DNA of 33,192 nt, taken from positions 1 to 33,192 of the forward strand of contig CAYYGM010000035.1 of NCBI GenBank assembly GCA_964471555.1, written 5' to 3'. The notes under the pieces were generated by a model. It saw only the letters and a program-made list of their open reading frames with translations. It made no database searches and was not told the origin of the DNA. Numbering within the stretch: position 1 is the first letter of the stretch; every line of letters begins with the position of its first letter. Below are positions 7,106 through 15,500 of this stretch, in pieces. The position numbers and the translations under genes are program-made. The DNA comes from JADLFV01 sp964471555. Lineage in GTDB: Bacteria; Planctomycetota; Phycisphaerae; Phycisphaerales; Phycisphaeraceae.

Positions 7106-8230
7106 ATGCCACACTCTATTGGCATCCTCACTTCCGGGGGCGATTGCCCCGGGCTGAACGCCGCCATCCGCGGCGTCGGCAAGGCGGGACTCGAATCCTT
7201 CAACTTCCGACTCATCGGCTTCCGCGACGGGTTCCGCGGCCTCATGCAGGACCGCACCCTCGAACTCGACCGCGAACGGCTCTCCAATATCCTCACCCTC
7301 GGCGGCACCATCCTCGGCACCAGCCGCGACAAGCCCCATCGCATGCCCGTCGGCGACCAGGTTCTTGACATGACCGCCGCCATGACCGAGGTCTATCACA
7401 AGCATGCCCTCGAATGCCTCATCTGCCTCGGCGGCAACGGCACGCAGAAAAACGCCAAGCGCCTCATGGATGCCGGCCTCAATGTCATCACCCTGCCCAA
7501 AACCATCGACAACGACGTGGCGGGCACCGACGTGACCTTCGGCTTCGACACCGCGCTGCAGATCGCCACCGACGCCATCGATCGCCTGCACTCGACCGCC
7601 ACCAGTCACAACCGCATCATCGTGGTTGAGATCATGGGCCATCGGGCAGGCTGGCTCGCCCTGGGCGCGGGCATCGCCGGCGGCGCGGATGTGATCCTGA
7701 CGCCCGAGATTCCCTATCGCGTGGAGGCGATCGTCGAAGAGATCCGCAAGCGCACGCGGCAGGGCAAGCACTTTTCCATCGTCGCGGTGGCGGAGGGCGC
7801 CCTGTCGACTGATCAGGCCAAAGCCTTCGCCAAGGCCCACGAGCAGAAAGACAACGCCAAGAGCAAGAAAGACAAGGAAGCTGCCCGGGCCGCCCTGGTC
7901 GAGCTCGATGCTGCGCACGAAGGCAATACCCTTCGCCTCACCGAACAGCTCGAATCGCTCACCGGGCTCGAATCACGATTGTCCATCCTCGGCCACCTGC
8001 AGCGCGGCGGCACGCCCTCCGGCAACGATCGCATCCTCGCCACCGCCCTCGGCGCCACCGCCGCCCGCCTGGCCCACGAAAAAACCTTCGGCGTCATGGT
8101 CGCCATACAGAACGGCCTGGCTGTGCCCGTCCCGTTGAAGGACACGGCCGGCAAATTGAAACTCGTCCCCCCCGATCACCCCTGGGTCAAAACCGCCCGC
8201 AAACTCGGTGTGTGTCTGGGGGATAAGTGA
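7106..8230 (+). CDS. pfk: 6-phosphofructokinase (mixed-substrate type)
   Basis: It phosphorylates fructose 6-phosphate to fructose 1,6-bisphosphate, the committed step of glycolysis. The 374-aa protein has the family motifs in order: ILTSGGDCPGLNAAI (7-21), LGGNGT (108-113), the catalytic loop PKTIDND (131-137, Asp135 as base), EIMGHRAGWLA, and LGHLQRGGTPS near the C-terminus. The phosphoryl-donor position equivalent to E. coli residue 104 is Gly, as in ATP enzymes. The position equivalent to 124 is Lys (PKTIDND), as in PPi and mixed-substrate enzymes, so the donor is uncertain. The metal-binding Asp of the usual GGDG is Asn here. A Lys/Ala-rich insertion lies around residues 235-275. GGAG precedes the ATG by 9 nt. 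Confidence 0.93.
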   Translation: MPHSIGILTSGGDCPGLNAAIRGVGKAGLESFNFRLIGFRDGFRGLMQDRTLELDRERLSNILTLGGTILGTSRDKPHRMPVGDQVLDMTAAMTEVYHKHALECLICLGGNGTQKNAKRLMDAGLNVITLPKTIDNDVAGTDVTFGFDTALQIATDAIDRLHSTATSHNRIIVVEIMGHRAGWLALGAGIAGGADVILTPEIPYRVEAIVEEIRKRTRQGKHFSIVAVAEGALSTDQAKAFAKAHEQKDNAKSKKDKEAARAALVELDAAHEGNTLRLTEQLESLTGLESRLSILGHLQRGGTPSGNDRILATALGATAARLAHEKTFGVMVAIQNGLAVPVPLKDTAGKLKLVPPDHPWVKTARKLGVCLGDK

Positions 8231-8280
8231 CATAATTTCTGTATTATTCTGTGCAAAATTGTGCGATCTTGCGTAAGATA

Positions 8281-8913
8281 ATGCGCATGATTCAAAACCT
8301 TCCTGGCATCGATCGTCAATTCGCCACAATTCTTGCTGATCCTCCTTGGCGATTCACAAACAGGACAGGGAAAGTGGCTCCCGAGCACGAGCGACTACGT
8401 CGATATGGAACGATGAGCCTGGAGGAAATCTGTGCCATGCCCGTATCTGCTCACGCGAAGGATATGGCGCATTTGTATCTCTGGGTGCCGAACGCATTGT
8501 TACCCTGGGGCCTTCAAGTCATGGATGCTTGGGGTTTTCAGTACAAAACGAACTTGGTTTGGTACAAAGTCCGAAAGGATGGCGGTCCCGATGGCAGAGG
8601 AGTGGGCTTCTATTTTCGGAACGTCACGGAACTTCTGCTATTCGGTACCAGAGGGAAAATGCGGACTCTCCAGCCTGGGCGGCGGCAAGTAAACCTCTAT
8701 GCCTCCCGCAAACGCGAGCATTCTCGCAAGCCATCGGGGATCTATCGCATTGTGGAATCTTGTAGTCCAGGCCCTTACCTTGAATTGTTCGCGCGCGAAC
8801 CTCGCAAAGGTTGGGTCATGTGGGGCGATGAGGTCGAATCTTATTTACTGCAGCGGGATGTCCATCCTGCTTACGACTGCGATGAAAGCAGTGCCTATGA
8901 GTTGGCGTCATAA
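8281..8913 (+). CDS. MT-A70-family DNA adenine methyltransferase (modification subunit)
   Basis: The 210-aa protein carries the MT-A70 catalytic motif DPPW (20-23 in ILADPPWRF) and the conserved HLYLWVPNALLPWGLQVM and YKTNLVWYKVRK segments of N6-adenine methyltransferases. The C-terminal part (ELFAREPRKGWVMWGDEV) is also typical. It probably methylates adenine in the target of the neighbouring BstYI-like endonuclease. ATG at 8281 is my choice; ATG 8287 and an in-frame GTG at 8251 are alternatives, and no strong ribosome binding site decides. The gene is visibly poorer in GC than its neighbours and its 3' end overlaps the convergent endonuclease gene by 19 nt, which suggests arrival as a unit by horizontal transfer. 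Confidence 0.88.
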   Translation: MRMIQNLPGIDRQFATILADPPWRFTNRTGKVAPEHERLRRYGTMSLEEICAMPVSAHAKDMAHLYLWVPNALLPWGLQVMDAWGFQYKTNLVWYKVRKDGGPDGRGVGFYFRNVTELLLFGTRGKMRTLQPGRRQVNLYASRKREHSRKPSGIYRIVESCSPGPYLELFAREPRKGWVMWGDEVESYLLQRDVHPAYDCDESSAYELAS

Positions 8914-9515
8914 CATCCCTCGGTAATGCCCACCAAGAGCAATGGACATCCGCCGCCGCCACCGCCTTCGACTTTGGGAATGAGCTTATCCAAGTGTGTC
9001 GTGGACGCACCGTACTTATGGCCAATACCGAGACCATTGAACAACGTCTGTAACTCACTGACTCGCGTGACGATTACACCGACCGACAGGACTCGCAATT
9101 CGTGCAGAAGCCGAAAGTTATTCAAGTCGCGGTCGTAAAACTCGGTTTTGTTATTCCACTCTACTTCGACCCCGACCCCGCTGCTTGACCCGATTTGAGT
9201 GACAGGGCCTGGTTTGAAGTTGTCGATCTTGTGCGTAGGAGTCGGATGCTCCTCTGAGTCTACGACAATCTTGATATCGAATTGTTCTTCTCGCCACCCC
9301 TTGGCATACAAATAACTGTCAAGTTCCTGCGGTATCTGTGATCGACCACCGCCTCCCACAATGATTGCGCTCTTGCGCAGAACAAAATGGTCAAGACAAC
9401 CAAGGATGTCTTCCCAATGTTGCGGGAAATCTGACGCTAAGACGCCGCTTGCGTGCCTGTATTCTTTGAAGCGATATTTCTTATGTAGTCGTTCTGGAAT
9501 CTGGTCGAGGCCCAT
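8895..9515 (-). CDS. BstYI/BglII-family type II restriction endonuclease
   Basis: The 206-aa protein resembles the BglII/BstYI endonuclease family; BstYI cuts RGATCY and BglII cuts AGATCT. The diagnostic block is EVEWNNKTEFYDRD (117-130), where the acidic E-V-E is the expected catalytic part, followed by FRLLHELRVLSVGVIVTR. A later KYGASTTHLDKL segment and a run of six glycines (185-190) also fit. Asp98 may be the first catalytic acid, with an insertion of about ten residues before the E-V-E compared with BglII. The length matches BstYI (about 203 aa). The frame continues upstream to 10028, but that part is antisense to a SIMPL gene and has no family similarity, so I start at ATG 9515. The product would cleave unmodified foreign DNA. 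The true recognition site is inferred. Confidence 0.87.
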   Translation of the reverse strand: MGLDQIPERLHKKYRFKEYRHASGVLASDFPQHWEDILGCLDHFVLRKSAIIVGGGGRSQIPQELDSYLYAKGWREEQFDIKIVVDSEEHPTPTHKIDNFKPGPVTQIGSSSGVGVEVEWNNKTEFYDRDLNNFRLLHELRVLSVGVIVTRVSELQTLFNGLGIGHKYGASTTHLDKLIPKVEGGGGGGCPLLLVGITEGCYDANS

Positions 9516-9578
9516 TGACTTAGCATGACATAACGTTGGCTCGACGTCAAAGATCTCTCTGAACCGAAAGGACTCGCC

Positions 9579-10316
9579 ATGACACGCACGAATGTCTTGT
9601 GGGTTACGAGCATCGCCCTGCTGCTGGCCGCCACGGCCCTGGCTGACGACATGGTGACGCCGCGGCCGATGTTGTCGGTGAGCGGGCGTGGCGAGGTCAC
9701 CGTGGAGCCGGACCGGGCGATCGTCAGCTTCGGAGCGGTGGTGCAGACCGAAGAGGCGGCCGCGGCCCAGGAACAGGTCAACGAGACGATGTCCGACACC
9801 ATCGACGCCATCACCCGGCTGAACATTCCCCGCAACAAGCTGACCACCACGGACCTGATGCTGCAGCCGATCTATGAACCTGCACGCGCGGCCGCCGGTC
9901 GCACACCCAAGGTCACCGCCTATCGGGCCAGCTACACGTTGACCGTGGTGGTCGATGACATCGCTAAGACCGGCGACGTGATCGATGCGGGGCTTTCCTC
10001 CGGCGTCAACCGGTTCCAGGATGTACAATTCACGCTCAAGGACGACAGCGCCGCCCGTAACGAAGCGCTCAAGCAGGCGGTAGCCTCAGCCCGCAGCAAG
10101 GCGGCCGCGATCGCCGAAGCCATGGATGTGAAGCTGCAATATCCGCTGCGCATCAGCGAAGGCGGAGACTACGGTCCGATGCCGCGCCCGACGCGTGCGG
10201 GAGGCCGGGCGATGATGGCCGCTGCGGAGTTCGACACGCCGGTGCAGGCCGGTGAGTTGACCATCAGCGCTTCGGTGAGCGTGGATTACGCGATCGATCC
10301 GGAGCCCAACCATTGA
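9579..10316 (+). CDS. SIMPL-domain (DUF541) secreted protein
   Basis: The 245-aa product has a signal peptide ending at ALA before DDMVTPR, then one SIMPL (DUF541) domain. Typical segments are LSVSGRGEVTVEPDRAIVSFG near the N-terminus, YRASYTLTVVVDDI, DAGLSSGVNRFQDVQFTL, and EALKQAVASARSKAAAIAEAM before the C-terminal strand. Family members are periplasmic or outer-membrane proteins of poorly defined role, some linked to oxidative stress (E. coli YggE). The ATG is preceded by AAAGGA about 9 nt upstream. It is convergent with the TetR gene (13 nt apart) and next to the restriction island, with no obvious functional link to either. Confidence 0.88.
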   Translation: MTRTNVLWVTSIALLLAATALADDMVTPRPMLSVSGRGEVTVEPDRAIVSFGAVVQTEEAAAAQEQVNETMSDTIDAITRLNIPRNKLTTTDLMLQPIYEPARAAAGRTPKVTAYRASYTLTVVVDDIAKTGDVIDAGLSSGVNRFQDVQFTLKDDSAARNEALKQAVASARSKAAAIAEAMDVKLQYPLRISEGGDYGPMPRPTRAGGRAMMAAAEFDTPVQAGELTISASVSVDYAIDPEPNH

Positions 10317-10329
10317 CCGGCCGGGAATC

Positions 10330-10959
10330 TCAAGCAGCCTGATGCCGACTGACGATCAGTTCCGCACTGCGGCGGGCAATGCGTGCGGCGTTGTGATTCT
10401 GCGTCACCTGCCGCAGCGTGATCGCCCCTTCGATCAGAATCGTGAACTGCTCAGCCAGGGCACGCGGCTCGCGCAGGCAAGCCTTGACCGCCAGTTCCTC
10501 CAGCAACCCCATCACGCGAACTTTGTGCTCGGCCGCGGTCTGATGCACAGGGTCGTTGGGGTTGGGAAACTCGTGCGCCGCGTTGATGAAGATACAGCCG
10601 AGGAACCGCTCGTCGTTGAACCACACGTGCAAGGCGTCGAACACACCCAATAGAATCTGACAAGGATCGTCGCCGGCCAATTGCACCGCCAAATCCATCA
10701 TCTGCTGCGTCTCCCACTTGTCGCGCAGCTTGAGCACTTCGACCATCAGCTCATCTTTGCTTTCAAAGTGGTTGTAGAAAGTGGTCTTGGTGACGCCGAC
10801 CTCCGCGAGGATGCGATCGAGGCCCACCGCGTGGAAGCCGTGGGCGTAGAACAAATTCGACGCCGCCCACAGCAGCTTGTCGCGCGTGCCTTCGATCGGC
10901 GCGGCGCTGGCGAACAAGTCCTTGGCGGTCAGCGAATTGACGTGATTACGATCGCTCAT
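10330..10959 (-). CDS. TetR-family transcriptional repressor
   Basis: The 209-aa protein has a TetR-type N-terminal helix-turn-helix: TRDKLLWAASNLFYAHG (25-41), then DRILAEVGVTKTTFYNHF (48-65) with the usual TxxTFYxHF recognition-helix pattern. The C-terminal half is an alpha-helical ligand-binding and dimer domain. It is transcribed divergently from the methyltransferase at 11116, and two 17-bp palindromes lie between them. It most likely represses itself and that gene until a small ligand binds; this is inferred from the arrangement. The ligand cannot be predicted. Confidence 0.92.
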   Translation of the reverse strand: MSDRNHVNSLTAKDLFASAAPIEGTRDKLLWAASNLFYAHGFHAVGLDRILAEVGVTKTTFYNHFESKDELMVEVLKLRDKWETQQMMDLAVQLAGDDPCQILLGVFDALHVWFNDERFLGCIFINAAHEFPNPNDPVHQTAAEHKVRVMGLLEELAVKACLREPRALAEQFTILIEGAITLRQVTQNHNAARIARRSAELIVSRHQAA

Positions 10960-10995
10960 GGTGCGTCTCCCGGGCCATCATGTTCCACCGATCGG

Positions 10996-11012
10996 GTTGA
11001 CCCATAGTCAAC
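10996..11012. promoter_or_regulatory. Candidate TetR operator 1
   Basis: A perfect palindrome GTTGAC-CCATA-GTCAAC lies between the divergent TetR and methyltransferase genes. Its half-site differs only in the outermost base from that of the second palindrome 22 nt away (centre to centre), as expected for paired operators of one repressor. Confidence 0.7.
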
Positions 11013-11017
11013 CAGAA

Positions 11018-11034
11018 CTTGACCACAAGTCAAG
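11018..11034. promoter_or_regulatory. Candidate TetR operator 2
   Basis: A perfect palindrome CTTGAC-CACAA-GTCAAG. Together with the first site it gives the consensus (G/C)TTGAC-N5-GTCAA(C/G). The TTGACC within it could also be a -35 element for the methyltransferase gene, so binding would block transcription. Confidence 0.7.
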
Positions 11035-11115
11035 ACCCAAACGGTCAGAAGCTCGCTAGGATTCGCCGACTTTAACGGACAACGCCGTAAACGAATACCG
11101 GAAAGGAGCTTCATC

Positions 11116-12207
11116 ATGACCGCAACCGCTGACATGACCCTGGCCACACAACTGGACGAAGCCAAATCGCAGGCTTTCGTGGATCGCTTCATCAACCGGC
11201 TCAATGAGTCGGCCCTGATGCTGACCATCTCCATCGGGCACCGCACGGGTTTGTTCGATGTGCTGGGCAATCTCCCACCGGCCACCAGCCAGCGCATCGC
11301 CGAAGTGGCCGGCCTCAACGAACGCTACGTGCGCGAATGGCTCGGCGCCATGGTCACCGGGAAAATCGTGGACTACAACCCGGATAAGAAAACCTATGCC
11401 CTTCCTCCCGAGCACGCCCGCTGGCTCACACGCGATGCGGCGCCGGAGAACCTGGCGATCACCGCGCAGTGGTTCAGCGTGCTCGGTCGCGTCGAGGATG
11501 ACATCGTCGATCGTTTCAAACAGGGCGGCGGCGTTCACTACCACTGCTTCCATCGCTTCCACGAGGTGATGGCGGCTGAGAGTTCACAGACCGTCGTGGC
11601 GGCGCTGGAGGACCACATTCTGCCGCTGGAGCCGAAGCTGCGCTCGCTGTTGCAGCGCGGCATCGACGTGCTGGAAGTCGGCTGCGGTTCGGGCCTGGCC
11701 CTGTGCCGCCTGGCCTCGCTGTTCCCCCAATCGCGCTTCACCGGCTACGACCTGTGCGATGACGCCATTGCTGCCGCCAAACGTGAAGCCCAACGGCTGG
11801 AACTGACCAACGTGCGATTCGAAGCCTTCGACGTGACCGGTCTGCAGGACCAGGACCGCTACGACCTGGTCTGCGGCTTCGACGTCATCCACGACCAGAA
11901 GGCCCCCGCCACCGTGCTGGACAATGTCTATCGCGCCCTGAAGCGCGGCGGCACGATGTTGTTCCAGGACATCGCCGCCTCCAGCTACCTGGAGAAAAAC
12001 ATTGAGAATCCCATCGGCTCGTTCCTCTACACGATCTCGACCATGCACTGCATGACCGTATCGCTGGCCCAGGGCGGCGAAGGACTGGGCACCTGCTGGG
12101 GCGAGGAGCTGGCCATGAAGATGTTCGCGGAGGCGGGCTTCACCGATGTGCGCATGCACAAACTGCCGCACGACTTCATGAACAACTACTACGTCGCTCA
12201 TAAATGA
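11116..12207 (+). CDS. SAM-dependent methyltransferase with N-terminal winged helix
   Basis: The 363-aa protein has an N-terminal winged-helix or dimerisation region (about 20-100, including HRTGLFDVL and AEVAGLNERYVREWLGAMV). A class I methyltransferase domain follows, with motif I VLEVGCGSGLALCRLA, an acidic end of strand beta-2 (FTGYDLCDDAI) and LKRGGTMLFQDIAASS. The architecture resembles the mycobacterial Rv2258c type, thought to act on small molecules. GGAAAGGAG lies 7 nt before the ATG, a strong ribosome binding site. Divergent pairing with a TetR gene and two operators suggests induction by a small molecule, perhaps its substrate. The substrate is unknown. Confidence 0.85.
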   Translation: MTATADMTLATQLDEAKSQAFVDRFINRLNESALMLTISIGHRTGLFDVLGNLPPATSQRIAEVAGLNERYVREWLGAMVTGKIVDYNPDKKTYALPPEHARWLTRDAAPENLAITAQWFSVLGRVEDDIVDRFKQGGGVHYHCFHRFHEVMAAESSQTVVAALEDHILPLEPKLRSLLQRGIDVLEVGCGSGLALCRLASLFPQSRFTGYDLCDDAIAAAKREAQRLELTNVRFEAFDVTGLQDQDRYDLVCGFDVIHDQKAPATVLDNVYRALKRGGTMLFQDIAASSYLEKNIENPIGSFLYTISTMHCMTVSLAQGGEGLGTCWGEELAMKMFAEAGFTDVRMHKLPHDFMNNYYVAHK

Positions 12208-12208
12208 G

Positions 12209-12338
12209 CGAAAACTCGAATGACGAAATTCGAATGACGAATGACGGGTGCCGCAAAGCATTCGTCATTTGTCATATAAACGCGAATTCGTCATTCGGAC
12301 ATTGTTTCGAATTTCGAATTTTGTCATTCGAATTTCCC
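12209..12338. repeat. AT-rich low-complexity repeat cluster (GAATGACGAA / TTCGAATT)
   Basis: Directly after the methyltransferase stop come repeated CGAATGACGAA-like units, then inverted counterparts (TTCGTCATTC) and TTCGAATTTCGAATTTT runs. The left and right halves are roughly complementary, so the transcript could fold into a long imperfect hairpin. A related run occurs inside the DHH phosphoesterase gene at 19061-19099. Confidence 0.7.
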
Positions 12339-12377
12339 AAAAAAAGCCCCCGCGGAGTGGTGGGATGCTCCGCGGGG
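12339..12377 (-). terminator. Intrinsic terminator downstream of ribonucleotide reductase
   Basis: Read on the minus strand, a perfect 10-bp stem (CCCCGCGGAG and its complement, 12348-12377, 10-nt loop) is followed by a T7 run (A7 at 12339-12345 on the plus strand). It lies about 190 nt after the nrdJ stop. The 12378-12567 stretch between them shows no gene I can support. Confidence 0.75.
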
Positions 12378-12567
12378 AGGAGGGAGAAGGAAGCGGGCGG
12401 TGGCCGGCCGACGGCCGGTCCGTCGGCGTTGATCGATCCGTCATTCGGCCGGTGACTTTAGTGCGTTCAGGTCGCCTCTTGCAACCCGCCACGCACCCGC
12501 AACCTTCTCCGGCTTTGAGCAAATTGTCACATTCTGCGTTACTACGTTTCCTCTATTGCCGTGGTTC

Positions 12568-15500
12568 TTAGCTGCAACCCATCGAGTTGCCGCAGTTGAG
12601 GCACTTGTAGCAGGTGCCGTTGCGGACGGTGATGGTGCCGCACACATCGCAGGCCGGGGCGTCGTCCTGCATCTGTCGCATGGCCTGCGTGAGCGTGCCG
12701 GTTTCGCCGCCGACCGGTGCCTGGCGGATTGATTCACCGGCTGCCGAGCCCTTGCTGATCGGCCCGCCACCCTCTTCTTCCGTCACCAGCTTCATGCGGC
12801 GCGGCGTGATGAGCGAGCGATCCACGATCCTGGCCGGCTCTTCTTTCTTCTTGTCAGGCTTCTTGTCCGCATCTTCGCCGTGACCGTTGCCGTTGCCGCC
12901 GTTGGATTTCTCGGCGACCAGCTTGGCCTTGTCGATGGCGGCGGTGGGCCTGCTGACATTGGCTGTCGAGGCGCTCGAATCGCTGCGCTGCGGGGCGTTG
13001 GCTTCGCGGTAGCCGGGGATGAACTGCATGCCGAGGCAGCGGAAGATGTAGTCAACCAGGCTCTTGGCGAAGGGGATTTCACGGTTGTGGGTCATGCCGG
13101 CCGGCTCGAAGCGCTGATGAGCGAACTTGCGGGTCAGCGACTCGATGGGCACGCCGTACTGCAGGGCGACGGAGATCGCGGTGCCCAGCGAGTCCATCAG
13201 GCCGCCGATGGTCGAGCCTTCCTTGGCCATGGTGATGAACAGCTCGCCTGGCTGGCCGTTCTCGTACAGGCCGACGGTCAGGTAACCCTCGTGGCCGGCC
13301 ACGTTGAACTTGTGCGTGATCGACTGGCGGGTGTCGGGCAGGCGGCGACGCAGCGGTCGCTCCACCACGCGCTCGACGATACGCTCGGCTGCCACATCAG
13401 TGGCAACCTGGGCCACCGTCTCGGCGACCTCTTCCTGGGCGGCTTCGATGTTCTGCTCGTCTTCAACCTCTTCATCGACCTCGAGCTTGTTGCTCAGCGG
13501 CTGACTCAGCTTGCAGCCGTCACGGTAAAGCGCGTTGGCCTTGAGGCCCAGTTCCCAACTGAGGCGATAGCTGGCGGTGATGTCCTCGACCGTGGCGCTG
13601 TTGGGCAGATTGATGGTCTTGCTGATCGCGCCGCTGATGAAAGGCTGGGCGGCGGCCATCATGCGAATGTGGCCTTCGACCGCGATGTAGCGCCGGCTCA
13701 GCGGGCCGCAGGTGTTGGCACAATCGAACACGGGCAGGTGCTCGTCCTTGAGCTCCGGCGCGCCTTCCACCGTCTGTGTGCCGCAGATCATCACATTCAA
13801 CGCCTTGATCTGCTTGCGCGTCAGGCCCAGGGCCCGCAACAGGTCGAAGCCCGGCTCTTCCGCCTGATCGGCGTAACCGAGACGATTAATCAACGCCTCG
13901 CCCAGCGTCCGGGCATTGAACGCGCCGGACAGCTCGAACACCGTCGGCAGCGCGTCGATCAGCTTCTTGAGATCCTCATCGTTGAACCCATTGTCCATCA
14001 GGAATGCGGTGAAGGTGGTGGCGTCGCCGTTGGCGTTGGGATCGGTGTTGCCTTCCTCATCAGGCAGCGGCACGTCCGTGTGCAGCGTGCCCATGACGTA
14101 GGTCAAAATGGCCTTGACCTGATGCGGATCGTAGCCCAGCGCCTCCAGGGCCGGTCGCAGCGACTGGTTGGCGATCTTGAAATAACCTCCGCCAGCCAAC
14201 TTCTTGAACTTCACCAGGGCGAAGTCCGGCTCCACGCCGGTCGTGTCACAATCCATCAACAGACCAATGGTGCCCGTCGGGGCGATGACCGTGGTCTGTG
14301 CGTTGCGATAGCCGTGATGCTCGCCCTGGGCCAGGGCCTCGTCCCAGGCGTGGCGGGCGCGGGCGACCAGTTCGTCACTGTTGTCGAGCTTGCCGAACTC
14401 TTCTTCGCCGTGTTCGAGAGCCTGTTCATCGATGGGCACCGGCTTGATCTGCAACCCCTCGTAATCGCCCAAACCTTCCGTGTGCTGTTCGATATCCTTG
14501 TCCAAGGCATCCAGATCGCGCGGCACGCCGTAAGCGGCGCGGCGGTGGTTGCGCATCACGCGCAGCATGTGCTCGCGGTTGCGATAGAAGCCCGGGAACG
14601 GACCAAGCTGGGCGGCCATCTCGGCACTGGTGGCATACGCGCGGCCGGTGAGAATGGCGCTGATGCAACCACAGATGGCGCGGGCCCGGCGGCTGTCGTA
14701 GGGAATGCCCGCCTGCATGAGCATGGCCCCCAGGTTGGCAAAACCGAGGCCCAATGTGCGATAGTCGTAACTCAGCCGGGCGATTTCCTTGCTAGGGAAC
14801 TGCGCCATCAGCACGCTGATCTCCAGCACCATCGTCCACAGCCGCACGCCGTGCTCGAAAGCATCGACGTCGAAATGATTCTTCCGGGGGTCGTAGAACT
14901 TCAACAGGTTCAGTGACGCGAGGTTGCAGGCGGTGTTGTCCAGGAACATGTACTCGCTGCACGGGTTGGACGCATTGATGCGCCCGCCGGCCGGGCAGGT
15001 GTGCCATTCGTTGATGGTGCTGTCGAACTGCACGCCCGGATCAGCGCAGCGCCACGCGGCATAACCGATCTGGTTCCACAGATCACGAGCGCGAACCTTG
15101 CGGGCGGTCTGATGATCGGTGCGGCGGACCAGGGCCCAGTCGGCATCGTCATCAACCGCTTCAAAGAAGCTGTTGGGCACGCGCACGGAGTTGTTGGAGT
15201 TCTGCCCGCTGACGGTGTGATAGCTTTCGCCGTTGAAATCGTAATCGAGCTTCAGGCCCAGCATGCGAGCGGTTTCGCCCACGGTCTGCGGATCGCTGGG
15301 GCTGGTGCGGCGATCGGCGATGGCCTTCATGCCTTCAACCATGGCGGCCACCTTGATCTCCTCGCGCACTTTCCAGTTGATGAAGTGCTCGATGTCGGGG
15401 TGATCGAGGTCAAGGCAGACCATCTTGGCCGCCCGCCGCGTGGTGCCGCCGCTCTTGATGGCCCCGGCCGCGCGGTCGCCGATCTTCAGGAAGCTCATCA

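Noticed and set aside
9516..10028. N-terminal extension of the BstYI-like nuclease frame
   Set aside because: Antisense to the SIMPL gene, and a nuclease of 206 aa already matches the family length.
12880..14916. A 678-codon plus-strand open frame
   Set aside because: It is exactly antisense to nrdJ, has a composition typical of a GC-rich shadow frame (many Gln, His, Gly, Arg, Val) and no family motif.
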